This document shows, one piece after another, positions 17,659 to 27,827 of a stretch of DNA of 64,000 nt (positions are counted from its first letter, which is position 1; the number at the start of each line of letters is the position of its first letter). The notes below the pieces were generated by a model, which made no database searches, was not told the DNA's origin, and saw only the letters and a list, made by a program, of their open reading frames with translations. The DNA is from Bilifractor sp002394235 (GTDB taxonomy: Bacteria > Bacillota > Clostridia > Lachnospirales > Lachnospiraceae), in NCBI RefSeq assembly GCF_052118845.1, contig NZ_JBQKGJ010000007.1, positions 79,496-143,495 on the forward strand, in the 5' to 3' direction. The position numbers and the translations under genes were made by a program.

Positions 17659-18402
17659 TTACTCCTCGTCGAGCTCACCGTCGAGGTTGGTGTACACATT
17701 CTGAACGTCATCGCTTTCATCCAGAAGATCCAGAATCCTCTGAAGCATCTTGCGGTCATTCTCATCCGTCAGCGCGGTCTTTGTCTGCGGAAGCATGACG
17801 ACATCCGCCTCAGACATGACAATGCCCTTCTTCTCGAGAGCTTCCCGAACCGCAGAGAAATCATTCGGAGCAGTCAGGATCTCATAGTAATCTTCCTCTT
17901 CATTGAAATCTTCCGCGCCGCAGTCAAGAGCAAGCATCATGAGATCATCTGCGGAACCATCATAATCCTCTTTGCTGACGATGATCTGTCCCTTCTCATC
18001 AAACATAAAGGAAACACATCCGGGTGTTCCGACATTTCCGTTTCCCTTTGAAAATGCGCTTCTGACATCTGCTGCCGTGCGGTTCTTGTTGTCTGTAAGT
18101 GTCTGGACGATTACGGCAACTCCGCCGGGGCCGTAGCCTTCATAGGTGATGTGCTCATAGTTGTCCGCGTTCGCGGCACCTGCAGCCTTTTCAATACCGC
18201 GCTTAATGGTATCGTTCGGCATGTTGTTGGCCTTGGCTTTTGCGATTACATCACGAAGCTTGCTGTTGTTGTCCGGATCCGGTCCGCCCTCTTTCACGGC
18301 AATCACGATTTCACGGCCGATGATGGTAAAAATCTTGCCCTTAGCCGCGTCGTTCTTCTCCTTCTTGTGCTTGATGTTCGCAAACTTTGAATGTCCTGAC
18401 AT
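17659..18402 (-). CDS. YebC/PmpR family translation or transcription factor
   Basis: This is a 247-residue protein of the YebC family, starting MSGHSKFANIKHKKEKNDAA, the hallmark of the group, followed by KGGPDPDNN-type and GYGPGGVAVIVQTLTDNKNR motifs. The family was long described as DNA-binding regulators (PmpR). More recent work links members to relief of ribosome stalling. The ATG at 18402 is preceded by GAGGAGTGA. Length is normal. No neighbouring gene suggests a specific regulon. Confidence 0.93.
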   Translation of the reverse strand: MSGHSKFANIKHKKEKNDAAKGKIFTIIGREIVIAVKEGGPDPDNNSKLRDVIAKAKANNMPNDTIKRGIEKAAGAANADNYEHITYEGYGPGGVAVIVQTLTDNKNRTAADVRSAFSKGNGNVGTPGCVSFMFDEKGQIIVSKEDYDGSADDLMMLALDCGAEDFNEEEDYYEILTAPNDFSAVREALEKKGIVMSEADVVMLPQTKTALTDENDRKMLQRILDLLDESDDVQNVYTNLDGELDEE

Positions 18403-18723
18403 AAAATTTCACTCCTCATTAAATTGTAAATAGTATATGAATTCAGCGCCGTATACGGTAACCGGCCATGCTGTATACAACACCACAAGCTGTATGCAGA
18501 GTCCGGCGGTTTTCATAACTCGCGCTAATTTTAACATTACTTTAAAAATATATCACTGAATGGATGGATCGTCAACCGGCTGCAAAGAGAGTCAAATCGG
18601 CTCAACGCAAATACAAAGAGAGTCAAAGCGGCTGCAAAAAGAGTCAAAGCAGCAAAGAAGCAGAAAATTTCAGAGTTCTGTCTCCCTTTGAGGTGACAGC
18701 GGAAAAGGCGCGGCGCCGGTTCA
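18403..18723. other. Intergenic region between nnr and yebC
   Basis: No gene is supported. Near 18433-18438 the minus strand reads TATACT, a possible -10 for yebC, with only a weak -35 (TTACCG, 18-base spacer). At about 18570-18655 an irregular tandem array of GTCAA-A-CGGCTGCAAAGAGA-like units (20-31 bp) appears, overlapping reading frames that are not convincing genes. Confidence 0.5.
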
Positions 18724-20244
18724 TCAGAGAAATTCGTGGATGAATTCGAGGATGTTTCCGGCAGTTGCGGAGGCCTCTGAATATTTCTCGGATGCCCGCT
18801 CTCCGCATTTTCCGTGAATGTAGACTCCGAGTGCGGCAGCGACACCGGTATAATCTCCGTGCTGCGCGGTCAGACCGGCGATGATTCCGGTCAGGACATC
18901 TCCGCTCCCGGCTGTGGATAGTGCGCTGTTGCCGGACCGGTTCAGGAAGCAGCTGCCATTCGGGAGCGCTGTGACCGTTGCGGCGTCTTTCAGAACCACC
19001 GTGTTGCGGACCTCCTCGGCAGCATGCCTTGCGATGCTGACGGCAGATGACTTGATATCTGAGGGAGCGATGCCGGTCAGACGGCTCATCTCACCAACGT
19101 GTGGTGTGAAAACGGAGGGAAAACGGATTTCCCGAAGGAGGTCGCTGTGCGCCGCAATGAGATTCAGCGCATCAGCGTCAAAAACTGCAGGTATTTTTCT
19201 TTCCTGATTCAGACGAAGGAATTCCCGCATAAGAGAAAGCGCCGTATCGCCGGTTCCAAGTCCTGGACCGATCAGTACAGTATCCGCCCATTTCATATCC
19301 GCTGCAAGCTGTGGAAAGTCTTTTGCGCCATCCCGGTATGTGGAAATGAGAGCTTCCGGGAACAGTGCGCAGATTGGTGTGCGGTTATTTTCTTCTGTGA
19401 AGATTTTCACCATTCCGACACCGGTCAGAAGTGCGGCCTTTGCGGAAAGATATGCCGCCCCGCAGATATTCCGCGATCCGGCGATGACGAGAATCTTCCG
19501 GAAGGTTCCCTTGTTGCCCGATTCATCACGCTTCGGGAGATATTCAAGATCACTGTGTTCGATGGTATACAGATGGCAGGCCTTCGTGATTTCTCTGGTA
19601 AGCGGAATTCCGATCTGCTTCACTTTGACCTTCCCGGCACAGGCTGCTCCTGGATAGATGTAGAGACCTGCCTTTCCGGTTGTGAACGTGACAGTGAGAT
19701 CCGCACGGACAGCTGTCCCCATGATCACGCCGGAGTCGGTGTTGACACCGGACGGCATATCGACAGCGGCGACAGGAAGCTCGGAATGATTGATTCGGTC
19801 AATAAGTTCGGCATATATTCCGGTGATGTCCCGTTTCAGCCCGATCCCGAAAAGAGCGTCTATAATAAGAGAATAATCCTCCGGATGGAAATCCTCCAGT
19901 TCCGCGCCCGGTGTGCTGCGGGCGCGGATGACCGGGATCGGAAAACCCTCGATGATATGAAGCTGCTGTTTCAGCTGGTCACTGAATTTTTCCTCCGGTC
20001 CGGCAAGAAAAACCGTGCAGCTGTATCCTTCCTCGCAGAGAACGCGGGCCACAGCGACTCCGTCTCCGCCATTGTTTCCCGTTCCGCAGACGACGAGGAT
20101 CCGATCCATGTCATACTGCCGTTTTTCAATTTCTGATGCACAGGCAAGTGCCGCCCGCTCCATGAGGACCATGGAAGGCATTCCAGCCGCGACAGCGCTT
20201 CGATCCGCGTCCTGATGCTGCCTTGCACTCAAGATCAGTTTCAT
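18724..20244 (-). CDS. nnr: Bifunctional NAD(P)H-hydrate repair enzyme Nnr
   Basis: This 506-residue two-domain enzyme repairs damaged NAD(P)H hydrates. The N-terminal YjeF_N epimerase domain (residues ~1-215) has VVCGTGNNGGDGVAVARVL and the acidic site in AVDMPSGVNTDSG. The C-terminal ADP/ATP-dependent (S)-NAD(P)HX dehydratase (~225-500) has GPGLGTGD, FDADALNL, TPHVGEMSRL and the nucleotide-binding STAGSGDVLTGIIAGL. Both active regions look intact. It lies downstream of rex, separated by a terminator and a three-unit repeat array, so it probably has its own promoter. Confidence 0.95.
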   Translation of the reverse strand: MKLILSARQHQDADRSAVAAGMPSMVLMERAALACASEIEKRQYDMDRILVVCGTGNNGGDGVAVARVLCEEGYSCTVFLAGPEEKFSDQLKQQLHIIEGFPIPVIRARSTPGAELEDFHPEDYSLIIDALFGIGLKRDITGIYAELIDRINHSELPVAAVDMPSGVNTDSGVIMGTAVRADLTVTFTTGKAGLYIYPGAACAGKVKVKQIGIPLTREITKACHLYTIEHSDLEYLPKRDESGNKGTFRKILVIAGSRNICGAAYLSAKAALLTGVGMVKIFTEENNRTPICALFPEALISTYRDGAKDFPQLAADMKWADTVLIGPGLGTGDTALSLMREFLRLNQERKIPAVFDADALNLIAAHSDLLREIRFPSVFTPHVGEMSRLTGIAPSDIKSSAVSIARHAAEEVRNTVVLKDAATVTALPNGSCFLNRSGNSALSTAGSGDVLTGIIAGLTAQHGDYTGVAAALGVYIHGKCGERASEKYSEASATAGNILEFIHEFL

Positions 20245-20277
20245 TCTGTATCCTCCCTTTCTGCTGAAGAACAGCGC

Positions 20278-20391
20278 AATTCATGAGATCCGATAAACGT
20301 TCTCTTCACTGCTCCAATTCATGAGATCCGATAAACGTTCTCTTCTCTGCTCCAATTGATGAGATCCGATAACAATTTTCTTTTCCGTTCC
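20278..20391. repeat. Three 38-bp tandem repeats upstream of nnr
   Basis: Units at 20278-20315, 20316-20353 and 20354-20391 begin AATTCATGAGATCCGATAAA. The first two differ at one position and the third has drifted. They lie between the nnr start and the rex terminator, so they probably fall in the nnr leader or promoter. Confidence 0.88.
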
Positions 20392-20423
20392 AAAAAGAGC
20401 CCCCATCTACGCGAGGGGCTCTT
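20392..20423 (-). terminator. Rho-independent terminator of rex
   Basis: AAGAGCCCC and GGGGCTCTT form a 9-bp perfect stem with an 11-base loop, followed on the minus strand by TTTTTGG. It lies 25 bases past the rex stop. Confidence 0.85.
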
Positions 20424-20447
20424 ATATCGTCTTGTATCGGCAGGTGT

Positions 20448-21089
20448 CTACTTCTCTTCGAGTGTCTTGAGGTTGTAGGACAGCCGCATCAGACTTTCGG
20501 ACAGATGAACATTCTGAACAGCCACATTCTTCGGTACCACAAGGTTCAGATCGGTGTGCGCAAAATTCCAGATGGCGTGAATGCCGTTTTCGATCAGCAT
20601 CTTGCTTACCTCAATGGCGTATTCCTTTGGGAGAGTCAGCGTCGCGATTTCGACATCATTCTCCCGGAGAAAGGATGGAATCTCGTCCGTCATACGGATT
20701 GGAACACCCCGGATGACCTTGCCCTTTAATTCGGGATTATTGTCGAAAAGTCCGATGATACGGAAACTGTTCTTCTCAAAGTTCGTATAATTCGCGAGAG
20801 CCTGTCCCAGATGTCCGACACCGATAATGATAATATTGTGTATGCGGTCCAGTCCGAGAATTTTGGCGATCTCCTCTCGAAGATACTGCACATTATAACC
20901 GTAGCCCTGCTGCCCGAAACCGCCGAAATTATTCAGATCCTGCCGGATCTGAGAGGCGGTCACCTTCATCTGCTGACTGAGTTCACCGGAAGAAATCCGC
21001 TCAACGCCGGCCTCCTGAAGTTCACCGAGATACCGGTAATAACGGGGCAGCCTCTTGATAACGGCTTTCGAAATTTCTTTCTGACTCAT
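20448..21089 (-). CDS. rex: Redox-sensing transcriptional repressor Rex
   Basis: This is a 213-residue Rex repressor, which senses the NADH/NAD+ ratio and controls fermentation and redox genes. The N-terminal winged helix (VIKRLPRYYRYLGELQEAGV and SGELSQQMKVTASQIRQDLN) is followed by the Rossmann NADH pocket (IIIGVGHLGQALANYTNF) and a C-terminal domain-swap helix. Length is typical. A near-consensus promoter stands 30 bases upstream of the ATG, with AGGAGG before the start. A candidate Rex operator is found in the leader of the decarboxylase cluster at 46.4 kb. Confidence 0.97.
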   Translation of the reverse strand: MSQKEISKAVIKRLPRYYRYLGELQEAGVERISSGELSQQMKVTASQIRQDLNNFGGFGQQGYGYNVQYLREEIAKILGLDRIHNIIIIGVGHLGQALANYTNFEKNSFRIIGLFDNNPELKGKVIRGVPIRMTDEIPSFLRENDVEIATLTLPKEYAIEVSKMLIENGIHAIWNFAHTDLNLVVPKNVAVQNVHLSESLMRLSYNLKTLEEK

Positions 21090-21118
21090 AATAAGAAAAC
21101 CTCCTTGAAGCTACTACC

Positions 21119-21147
21119 ATTATATGTAATTGTCTAATTTTTGTCAA
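21119..21147 (-). promoter_or_regulatory. rex promoter (sigma-A type)
   Basis: On the minus strand TTGACA and TATAAT are both perfect and separated by exactly 17 bases. The -10 ends 30 bases before the rex ATG, and AGGAGG follows in between. Confidence 0.85.
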
Positions 21148-21172
21148 AGTATTTCTCTTTTTCCCGGTGCCC

Positions 21173-21200
21173 TTGCTTTGTTGTTTTTTTTCGGTATAAT
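21173..21200 (+). promoter_or_regulatory. ABC-F gene promoter (sigma-A type)
   Basis: TTGCTT and TATAAT are separated by 16 bases, 75 bases upstream of the chosen ATG at 21276. It is divergent from the rex promoter; the two -35 boxes are only about 26 bases apart. Confidence 0.7.
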
Positions 21201-21275
21201 TGGAAGGTAAATGCTCCGCCAGAGAAGCGGCGGGACGCAAACAGGAAAAGCTACGAATGTGTGAGGTGGACAGAT

Positions 21276-23312
21276 ATGATTCTCTCCTGTCAGAATATCA
21301 GCAAGACATTTGGATCAGAGGAAATCCTGAAGGATATTTCCTTTCATATTGAAGAAAGGGACAAGGCCGCTCTGATCGGCGTGAACGGAGCGGGCAAATC
21401 GACGCTCCTCCGGATCATTACCGGAGCTCTCAGCCCGGATACCGGAGAAGTCACCGTCACACACGGCAAGACCATGGGATATCTGGCACAGTACCAGGAC
21501 ATGGAATCCGATGAGACGATCTATCAGGAGGTCCGGAAGGCAAAGCAGGATATCCTCGATATGGAGCAGCGTCTGCGGGAAATGGAGCGCCGGATGGACA
21601 CGGTCACGGGCGAAGAGGCCGTTTCGCTGATGAACCGCTATACAGAGCTGATGCATGAGTTTGAGCTCCAGAACGGATATGCGGCGGAGAGCGAGATCAC
21701 AGGCGTCCTGAAGGGACTCGGATTTGAGGAAAAAGATTTTGACCGCCGTCTTGGCTCCCTCTCCGGCGGCCAGAAGACACGGGTCGTTCTGGGAAAGCTC
21801 CTGCTGACAAAGCCGGATATCCTGCTTCTCGATGAGCCGACCAACCACCTGGATCTCTCCTCCATCGAGTGGCTGGAGAATTTTCTTATCAATTATCCGG
21901 GAACTGTGCTCATTGTCTCTCATGACCGGTATTTCCTGAACCGCATCGTCACGCGGGTTATCGAGATCGAAAACGGAAGATCCATGAGCTTCGAGGGAAA
22001 CTACAACGAATACAGCCGGAAGAAATCAATCGTGCGCAAGGCACAGTACAACGCATGGGCGAAGCAGCAGGCAGAAATCCGTCATCAGGAAGCGGTCATC
22101 ACCAAGCTGAAGCAGTTTAACCGGGAGAAGTCAATCAAGCGCGCGGAATCCAGAGAAAAAATGCTCGATAAAATGGAGGTTCTGGAGAAGCCGCAGGAAG
22201 TCAGCGCGGATATGCGCATTGAGCTGAAGCCGAGGACGGAAAGCGGCAAGGATGTGCTCACCGTGGCCGGTCTGTCCAAGGCATTCCCGGGGCTTCTTCT
22301 CTTCCGTAATCAGTCCTTTGAGATCAAGCGTGGAGAGCGGGTCGCGATCATCGGTGACAACGGAACCGGAAAGTCCACCATACTGAAAATGATCAACGGT
22401 CTTCTGACGCCGGATGAGGGAAAAATCGTCCTCGGTTCCAAGGTCCATATCGGGTACTACGATCAGGAGCAGCAGCTGCTTGACCCGGAGAAAACAATCT
22501 TTCAGCAGATCGCCGACGACTATCCTACGCTGACCGAAACAGAGATCCGGAATGTTCTCGCTGCCTTTCTGTTTACCGGCGATGATGTATACAAAAAGAT
22601 CTCTTCCATCAGCGGCGGCGAGCGCGGGCGTGTATCCCTGGCAAGACTGATGCTCTCGGAGGCAAATTTTCTGATCCTTGACGAGCCGACGAACCACCTG
22701 GACATCATCTCCAAGGAGATTCTGGAAGATGCCTTGAATGAGTATACCGGAACGGTGCTTTATGTGAGCCACGACCGTTATTTTATCAATCAGACGGCGA
22801 CCCGCATTCTGGAGCTGACCAATCACACTCTGGTCAACTATATCGGCAACTACGATTATTACATGGAGAAAAAAGAAGAGCTGACGCGTGCCTATGCCTC
22901 CTCTCCCGCGTCTGACGGCGCGGGCGGAAAAGGCCCCGGCGGCGCAGGAACAGCTTCCCTCTCCTCTTCCGGCTCCGAATCAGGAGACTCCGGATCAGCG
23001 CCGGCCGGACAGACTGCCGCAGATGGAATTCCTGCGGCAGCCACGGATTCCTCCGGCTCCGGAAAACTGGACTGGAAAGCGCAGAAGGAGGAACAGGCGA
23101 GACTTCGGAAAAAGGAAAACCGGATCCGTAAAATTGAAGAGGAAATCGAGAAACTGGAGGCGAGGAACAAAGAGATCGACGAAGAATTTCTGAAACCGGA
23201 GACCGGAACGGACCTGCAGAAATGCCAGGAGCTCGCGAAGGAACAGAACGCGAACAACGACAGGCTTCAGGAACTCTATGAAGACTGGGAGACAGCTTCC
23301 GACGAGGAATGA
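21276..23312 (+). CDS. ABC-F family ATP-binding protein
   Basis: This is a 678-residue soluble protein with two ABC ATPase domains and no membrane helices, the ABC-F pattern of ribosome-binding translation factors. Domain 1 has GVNGAGKSTLL and LSGGQKTRV, and domain 2 has GDNGTGKST and ISGGERGRV. Both have the LDEPTNHLD Walker B. The interdomain linker (~residues 240-320) is long, basic and helical, as expected for contact with tRNA. The last ~70 residues form a coiled coil after a Ser/Gly/Pro/Ala-rich tether (~540-600). I start at the ATG at 21276 (GAGGTGG upstream), not at the in-frame codon at 21141, which precedes the promoter. Closest in layout to YdiF/Uup types; antibiotic protection cannot be inferred. 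Confidence 0.93.
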   Translation: MILSCQNISKTFGSEEILKDISFHIEERDKAALIGVNGAGKSTLLRIITGALSPDTGEVTVTHGKTMGYLAQYQDMESDETIYQEVRKAKQDILDMEQRLREMERRMDTVTGEEAVSLMNRYTELMHEFELQNGYAAESEITGVLKGLGFEEKDFDRRLGSLSGGQKTRVVLGKLLLTKPDILLLDEPTNHLDLSSIEWLENFLINYPGTVLIVSHDRYFLNRIVTRVIEIENGRSMSFEGNYNEYSRKKSIVRKAQYNAWAKQQAEIRHQEAVITKLKQFNREKSIKRAESREKMLDKMEVLEKPQEVSADMRIELKPRTESGKDVLTVAGLSKAFPGLLLFRNQSFEIKRGERVAIIGDNGTGKSTILKMINGLLTPDEGKIVLGSKVHIGYYDQEQQLLDPEKTIFQQIADDYPTLTETEIRNVLAAFLFTGDDVYKKISSISGGERGRVSLARLMLSEANFLILDEPTNHLDIISKEILEDALNEYTGTVLYVSHDRYFINQTATRILELTNHTLVNYIGNYDYYMEKKEELTRAYASSPASDGAGGKGPGGAGTASLSSSGSESGDSGSAPAGQTAADGIPAAATDSSGSGKLDWKAQKEEQARLRKKENRIRKIEEEIEKLEARNKEIDEEFLKPETGTDLQKCQELAKEQNANNDRLQELYEDWETASDEE

Positions 23313-23360
23313 CCGGAATGAATTCTATAATGGCCCGAATGAAAAGATGATTGTGGAATA

Positions 23361-23404
23361 CAGGAACAGCCGCTGTGCAGAACTCTGCACAGCGGCTGTT
23401 CCTG
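23361..23404. terminator. Bidirectional terminator between the ABC-F gene and icd
   Basis: CAGGAACAGCCGCTGTGCAG and CTGCACAGCGGCTGTTCCTG form a 20-bp perfect stem with a 4-base AACT loop. It lies between two convergent genes, 49 bases after the ABC-F stop and 16 bases after the icd stop. T-runs are short on both sides. Confidence 0.8.
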
Positions 23405-23419
23405 TTTCCGTGTAAGTAT

Positions 23420-24631
23420 TTACAGCATGGAGTCCAGTGTGTCGCGGATGGCGAGGATGAAATCCTCGGAATTCAGCGTCTTCACATTCGGAAGTGTTGT
23501 GATTCTCGCGAGATCTCCGGTCATTTTTCCGGACTCAATGGTGGTGATGGTTGCCTTCTCAAGCTTATTCGCGAAATCGACAAGCTCCGGGAGCTTGTCC
23601 AGCTCTCCCCGTTTGCGAAGAGCGCCGCTCCATGCGAAAATAGTGGCCACAGAGTTCGTCGAAGTCTCCTCGCCGCGCAGATGCTTGTAATAATGTCTCT
23701 GAACGGTTCCGTGAGCAGCCTCGTACTCAAAATATCCGTGCGGGGATACCAGAACAGAGGTCATCATCGCGAGGGAACCGAAGGCGGAGGACAGCATATC
23801 ACTCATGACATCTCCGTCGTAGTTTTTGCAGGCCCAGATGAATCCGCCCTCCGATTTCATGATCCGGGCAACCGCGTCATCGATCAATGTATAGAAGTAG
23901 GTGATGCCGCAGGACTCAAATTTTTCCTTGTAGTCGTTGTCATAGATCTCCTGGAAGATATCCTTGAAGCGGTGATCATAGGTCTTGGAAATCGTGTCCT
24001 TTGTGGCAAACCAGAGATCTTCCTTTCTGGAGAGCGCAAAATCAAAGCAGCTTCTGGCAAAGCTTGTGATGGAATCATCCAGGTTATGTGTGCCCTGTAC
24101 GACACCCGGTCCGTCAAACTTGTGAACCAGCTCTGTCTTCGTGATTTCACCGTCGTCGGAGGTATACACCAGTTCAACCTTACCTGCCTTCGGAACACGG
24201 ATCTCTACGTTGCGGTAGACATCTCCGTAAGCGTGACGGGCGATGGTGATCGGCTTTTTCCAGCAGCGGACTACCGGTTCAATTCCCTTTACGATAATCG
24301 GTGTGCGGAACACGGTGCCGTCCAGCATGGCACGGATGGTTCCGTTCGGGCTCTTCCACATCTCCTTGAGATTGTATTCCTTAACGCGCGCGGCATTCGG
24401 TGTGATGGTCGCGCACTTTACGGCGACGCCGTATTTTTTTGTCGCCTCGGCGGAATCTCTGGTGACCTGGTCGTTCGTCTCATCGCGGTGCTTCAGCCCG
24501 AGGTCATAGTACTCGGTCTTGAGATCAATATACGGAGTGAGCAGATCATCTTTGATCATCTGCCACAGGATCCGGGTCATCTCATCTCCGTCCATTTCAA
24601 CGAGAGGCGTCTTCATCTGAATTTTTCCCAT
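23420..24631 (-). CDS. icd: NADP-dependent isocitrate dehydrogenase
   Basis: This 403-residue enzyme oxidatively decarboxylates isocitrate to 2-oxoglutarate. It belongs to the subfamily shared with eukaryotic NADP-IDHs rather than the E. coli type: it begins MGKIQMKTPLVEMDGDEMTR and has KSPNGTIRAMLDGTVFR (isocitrate Ser/Asn/Arg contacts), NYDGDVMSDMLSSAFGSL (metal-binding Asp) and FEAAHGTVQRHY-type sequence near residue 305. Length is normal. In an anaerobe it most likely supplies 2-oxoglutarate and NADPH for biosynthesis. It stands alone, with its own short leader. Confidence 0.95.
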   Translation of the reverse strand: MGKIQMKTPLVEMDGDEMTRILWQMIKDDLLTPYIDLKTEYYDLGLKHRDETNDQVTRDSAEATKKYGVAVKCATITPNAARVKEYNLKEMWKSPNGTIRAMLDGTVFRTPIIVKGIEPVVRCWKKPITIARHAYGDVYRNVEIRVPKAGKVELVYTSDDGEITKTELVHKFDGPGVVQGTHNLDDSITSFARSCFDFALSRKEDLWFATKDTISKTYDHRFKDIFQEIYDNDYKEKFESCGITYFYTLIDDAVARIMKSEGGFIWACKNYDGDVMSDMLSSAFGSLAMMTSVLVSPHGYFEYEAAHGTVQRHYYKHLRGEETSTNSVATIFAWSGALRKRGELDKLPELVDFANKLEKATITTIESGKMTGDLARITTLPNVKTLNSEDFILAIRDTLDSML

Positions 24632-24850
24632 TATATTGTACCTGCCTTCTATTTCGGATTCTTTCGCGATATTCTGCGGGGTGCATCCTGCGCGTTCCGT
24701 TTACACGGCATGTCGCAGGATGCGTATTCTGTGCGTTCCGTTCATGCGGTATCCGGAGAGATGCGTGCGCTGAATCCGGTTTCGCATCCCTCTTGCCTGT
24801 GTCTGTCCCGGAATCATCGTCCGTGAAGATTCCTGACGGATCCTTCGTTA

Positions 24851-26065
24851 TTACATGGACTTGATACGATCAATCGCCTCCACGGTCTTCTCATAGGTGC
24901 CGAATGCCGTCAGACGGAAGAAGTGTTCGCCGCTCGGACCGAATCCGGAACCTGGTGTTCCGACGACATGAACATCTTCGAGAAGATGATCGAAGAAATC
25001 CCAGGAGGTCATGTTGTCCGGTGTCTTAAGCCAGATATACGGAGCGTTCACTCCGCCGTATACAGTGTATCCGGCATCCTTCAGTCCGTCATAGATGACA
25101 CGGGCGTTCTTCTGATAATAGCTCACCTGCTCGCGGATTTCCTTCTGCCCTTCCGGTGTGAAGACGACTGCGCCCGCCTTCTGAATGATGTAGGGAGCGC
25201 CGTTGTACTTGGTGCCGTGGCGTCTTGCCCAGAGATCGTGGAGAGAAACGCCGTCCGCATCACGGAGATCCTTCGGAACAACAGTGAAGCCGAGACGGAC
25301 ACCGGTGAAACCGGCATTTTTGGAGAAGCTGCGGATTTCGATGGCACAGGTCCTCGCTCCGTCACACTCATAGATCGAATGGGGAACATCCTTCTCTGTA
25401 ATGTATGCCTCATAGGCGGCATCGTAGAGGATGACGGCTCCGATCCGGTTTGCGTAATCCACCCACTCCTGAAGCTGAGCCTTGCTGATGGTCATTCCGG
25501 TGGGGTTGTTCGGATAGCAGAGGTAGATGATATCCGGATTTTCCTTCGGAAATTCCGGTGTGAAATTGTTGGCTTCGGTACAGGGCATATAGATGAAATT
25601 GGAGTATCTCTGCTCGGAAGGAATCCACTCGCCGGAGCGGCCTGCCATGACGTTGGAATCCACATATACCGGGTAAACCGGATCGCAGACGGCAACCTTC
25701 GCGTCCTCACTGAAAATTTCCTGAATGTTGCCGGAATCGCTCTTGGCTCCGTCCGAAACAAAGATTTCATCTGCGCTGATCTCACAGCCTCTTCCCTTGT
25801 ACTCACCTGCAATGGCGTCCCTGAGGAAAGCATATCCGAGATCCGGAGCGTAACCGTGGAAGGTCTCCTTCCTGCCCATCTCATCTACAGCCTTGTGAAG
25901 CTCGTCGATAATGACCGGAGCAAGCGGCTGTGTGACATCGCCGATCCCGAGACGGATGATATTCGCATCCGGGTTGGCCTCGGTATAAGCCGCGACCTTC
26001 TTCGCGATGGTGGAAAAAAGATAGCTTCCCTGAAGTCGGAGGTAATTCTGATTTGCTTTAAACAT
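24851..26065 (-). CDS. dapL: LL-diaminopimelate aminotransferase
   Basis: This 404-residue PLP enzyme converts tetrahydrodipicolinate directly to LL-2,6-diaminopimelate, the short route to lysine and peptidoglycan. It has the family opening (NYLRLQGSYLFSTIAKKV), the LGIGDVTQPL substrate region, CYPNNPTGM and the PLP-lysine motif SFSKNAGFTGVRLG near residue 248. These features and the length separate it from general class I/II aminotransferases. The gene starts 3 bases after the pyrG stop, which implies co-transcription. DapL is common in Lachnospiraceae, which fits the proposed host. Confidence 0.95.
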   Translation of the reverse strand: MFKANQNYLRLQGSYLFSTIAKKVAAYTEANPDANIIRLGIGDVTQPLAPVIIDELHKAVDEMGRKETFHGYAPDLGYAFLRDAIAGEYKGRGCEISADEIFVSDGAKSDSGNIQEIFSEDAKVAVCDPVYPVYVDSNVMAGRSGEWIPSEQRYSNFIYMPCTEANNFTPEFPKENPDIIYLCYPNNPTGMTISKAQLQEWVDYANRIGAVILYDAAYEAYITEKDVPHSIYECDGARTCAIEIRSFSKNAGFTGVRLGFTVVPKDLRDADGVSLHDLWARRHGTKYNGAPYIIQKAGAVVFTPEGQKEIREQVSYYQKNARVIYDGLKDAGYTVYGGVNAPYIWLKTPDNMTSWDFFDHLLEDVHVVGTPGSGFGPSGEHFFRLTAFGTYEKTVEAIDRIKSM

Positions 26066-26068
26066 CGG

Positions 26069-27685
<1,617 letters not shown>

Positions 27686-27827
27686 TCACTCCTCCTCCTG
27701 CCGGGCATGCGTGCCGCAGCGTATATATGGTTGCGCCCCTTTCCGCGAAGCCAGAAATATTTATGGCGCCGCCTGCAGCAGGGCTGTTTATTGATCAATT
27801 GGACGGTATCAGGCACCTCGCCGATGC

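Noticed and set aside
21090..21275. Rex operator in the rex/ABC-F intergenic region
   Set aside because: The promoter is clear, but no TTGTnA-N6-TnACAA match is present, so autoregulation is not supported here.
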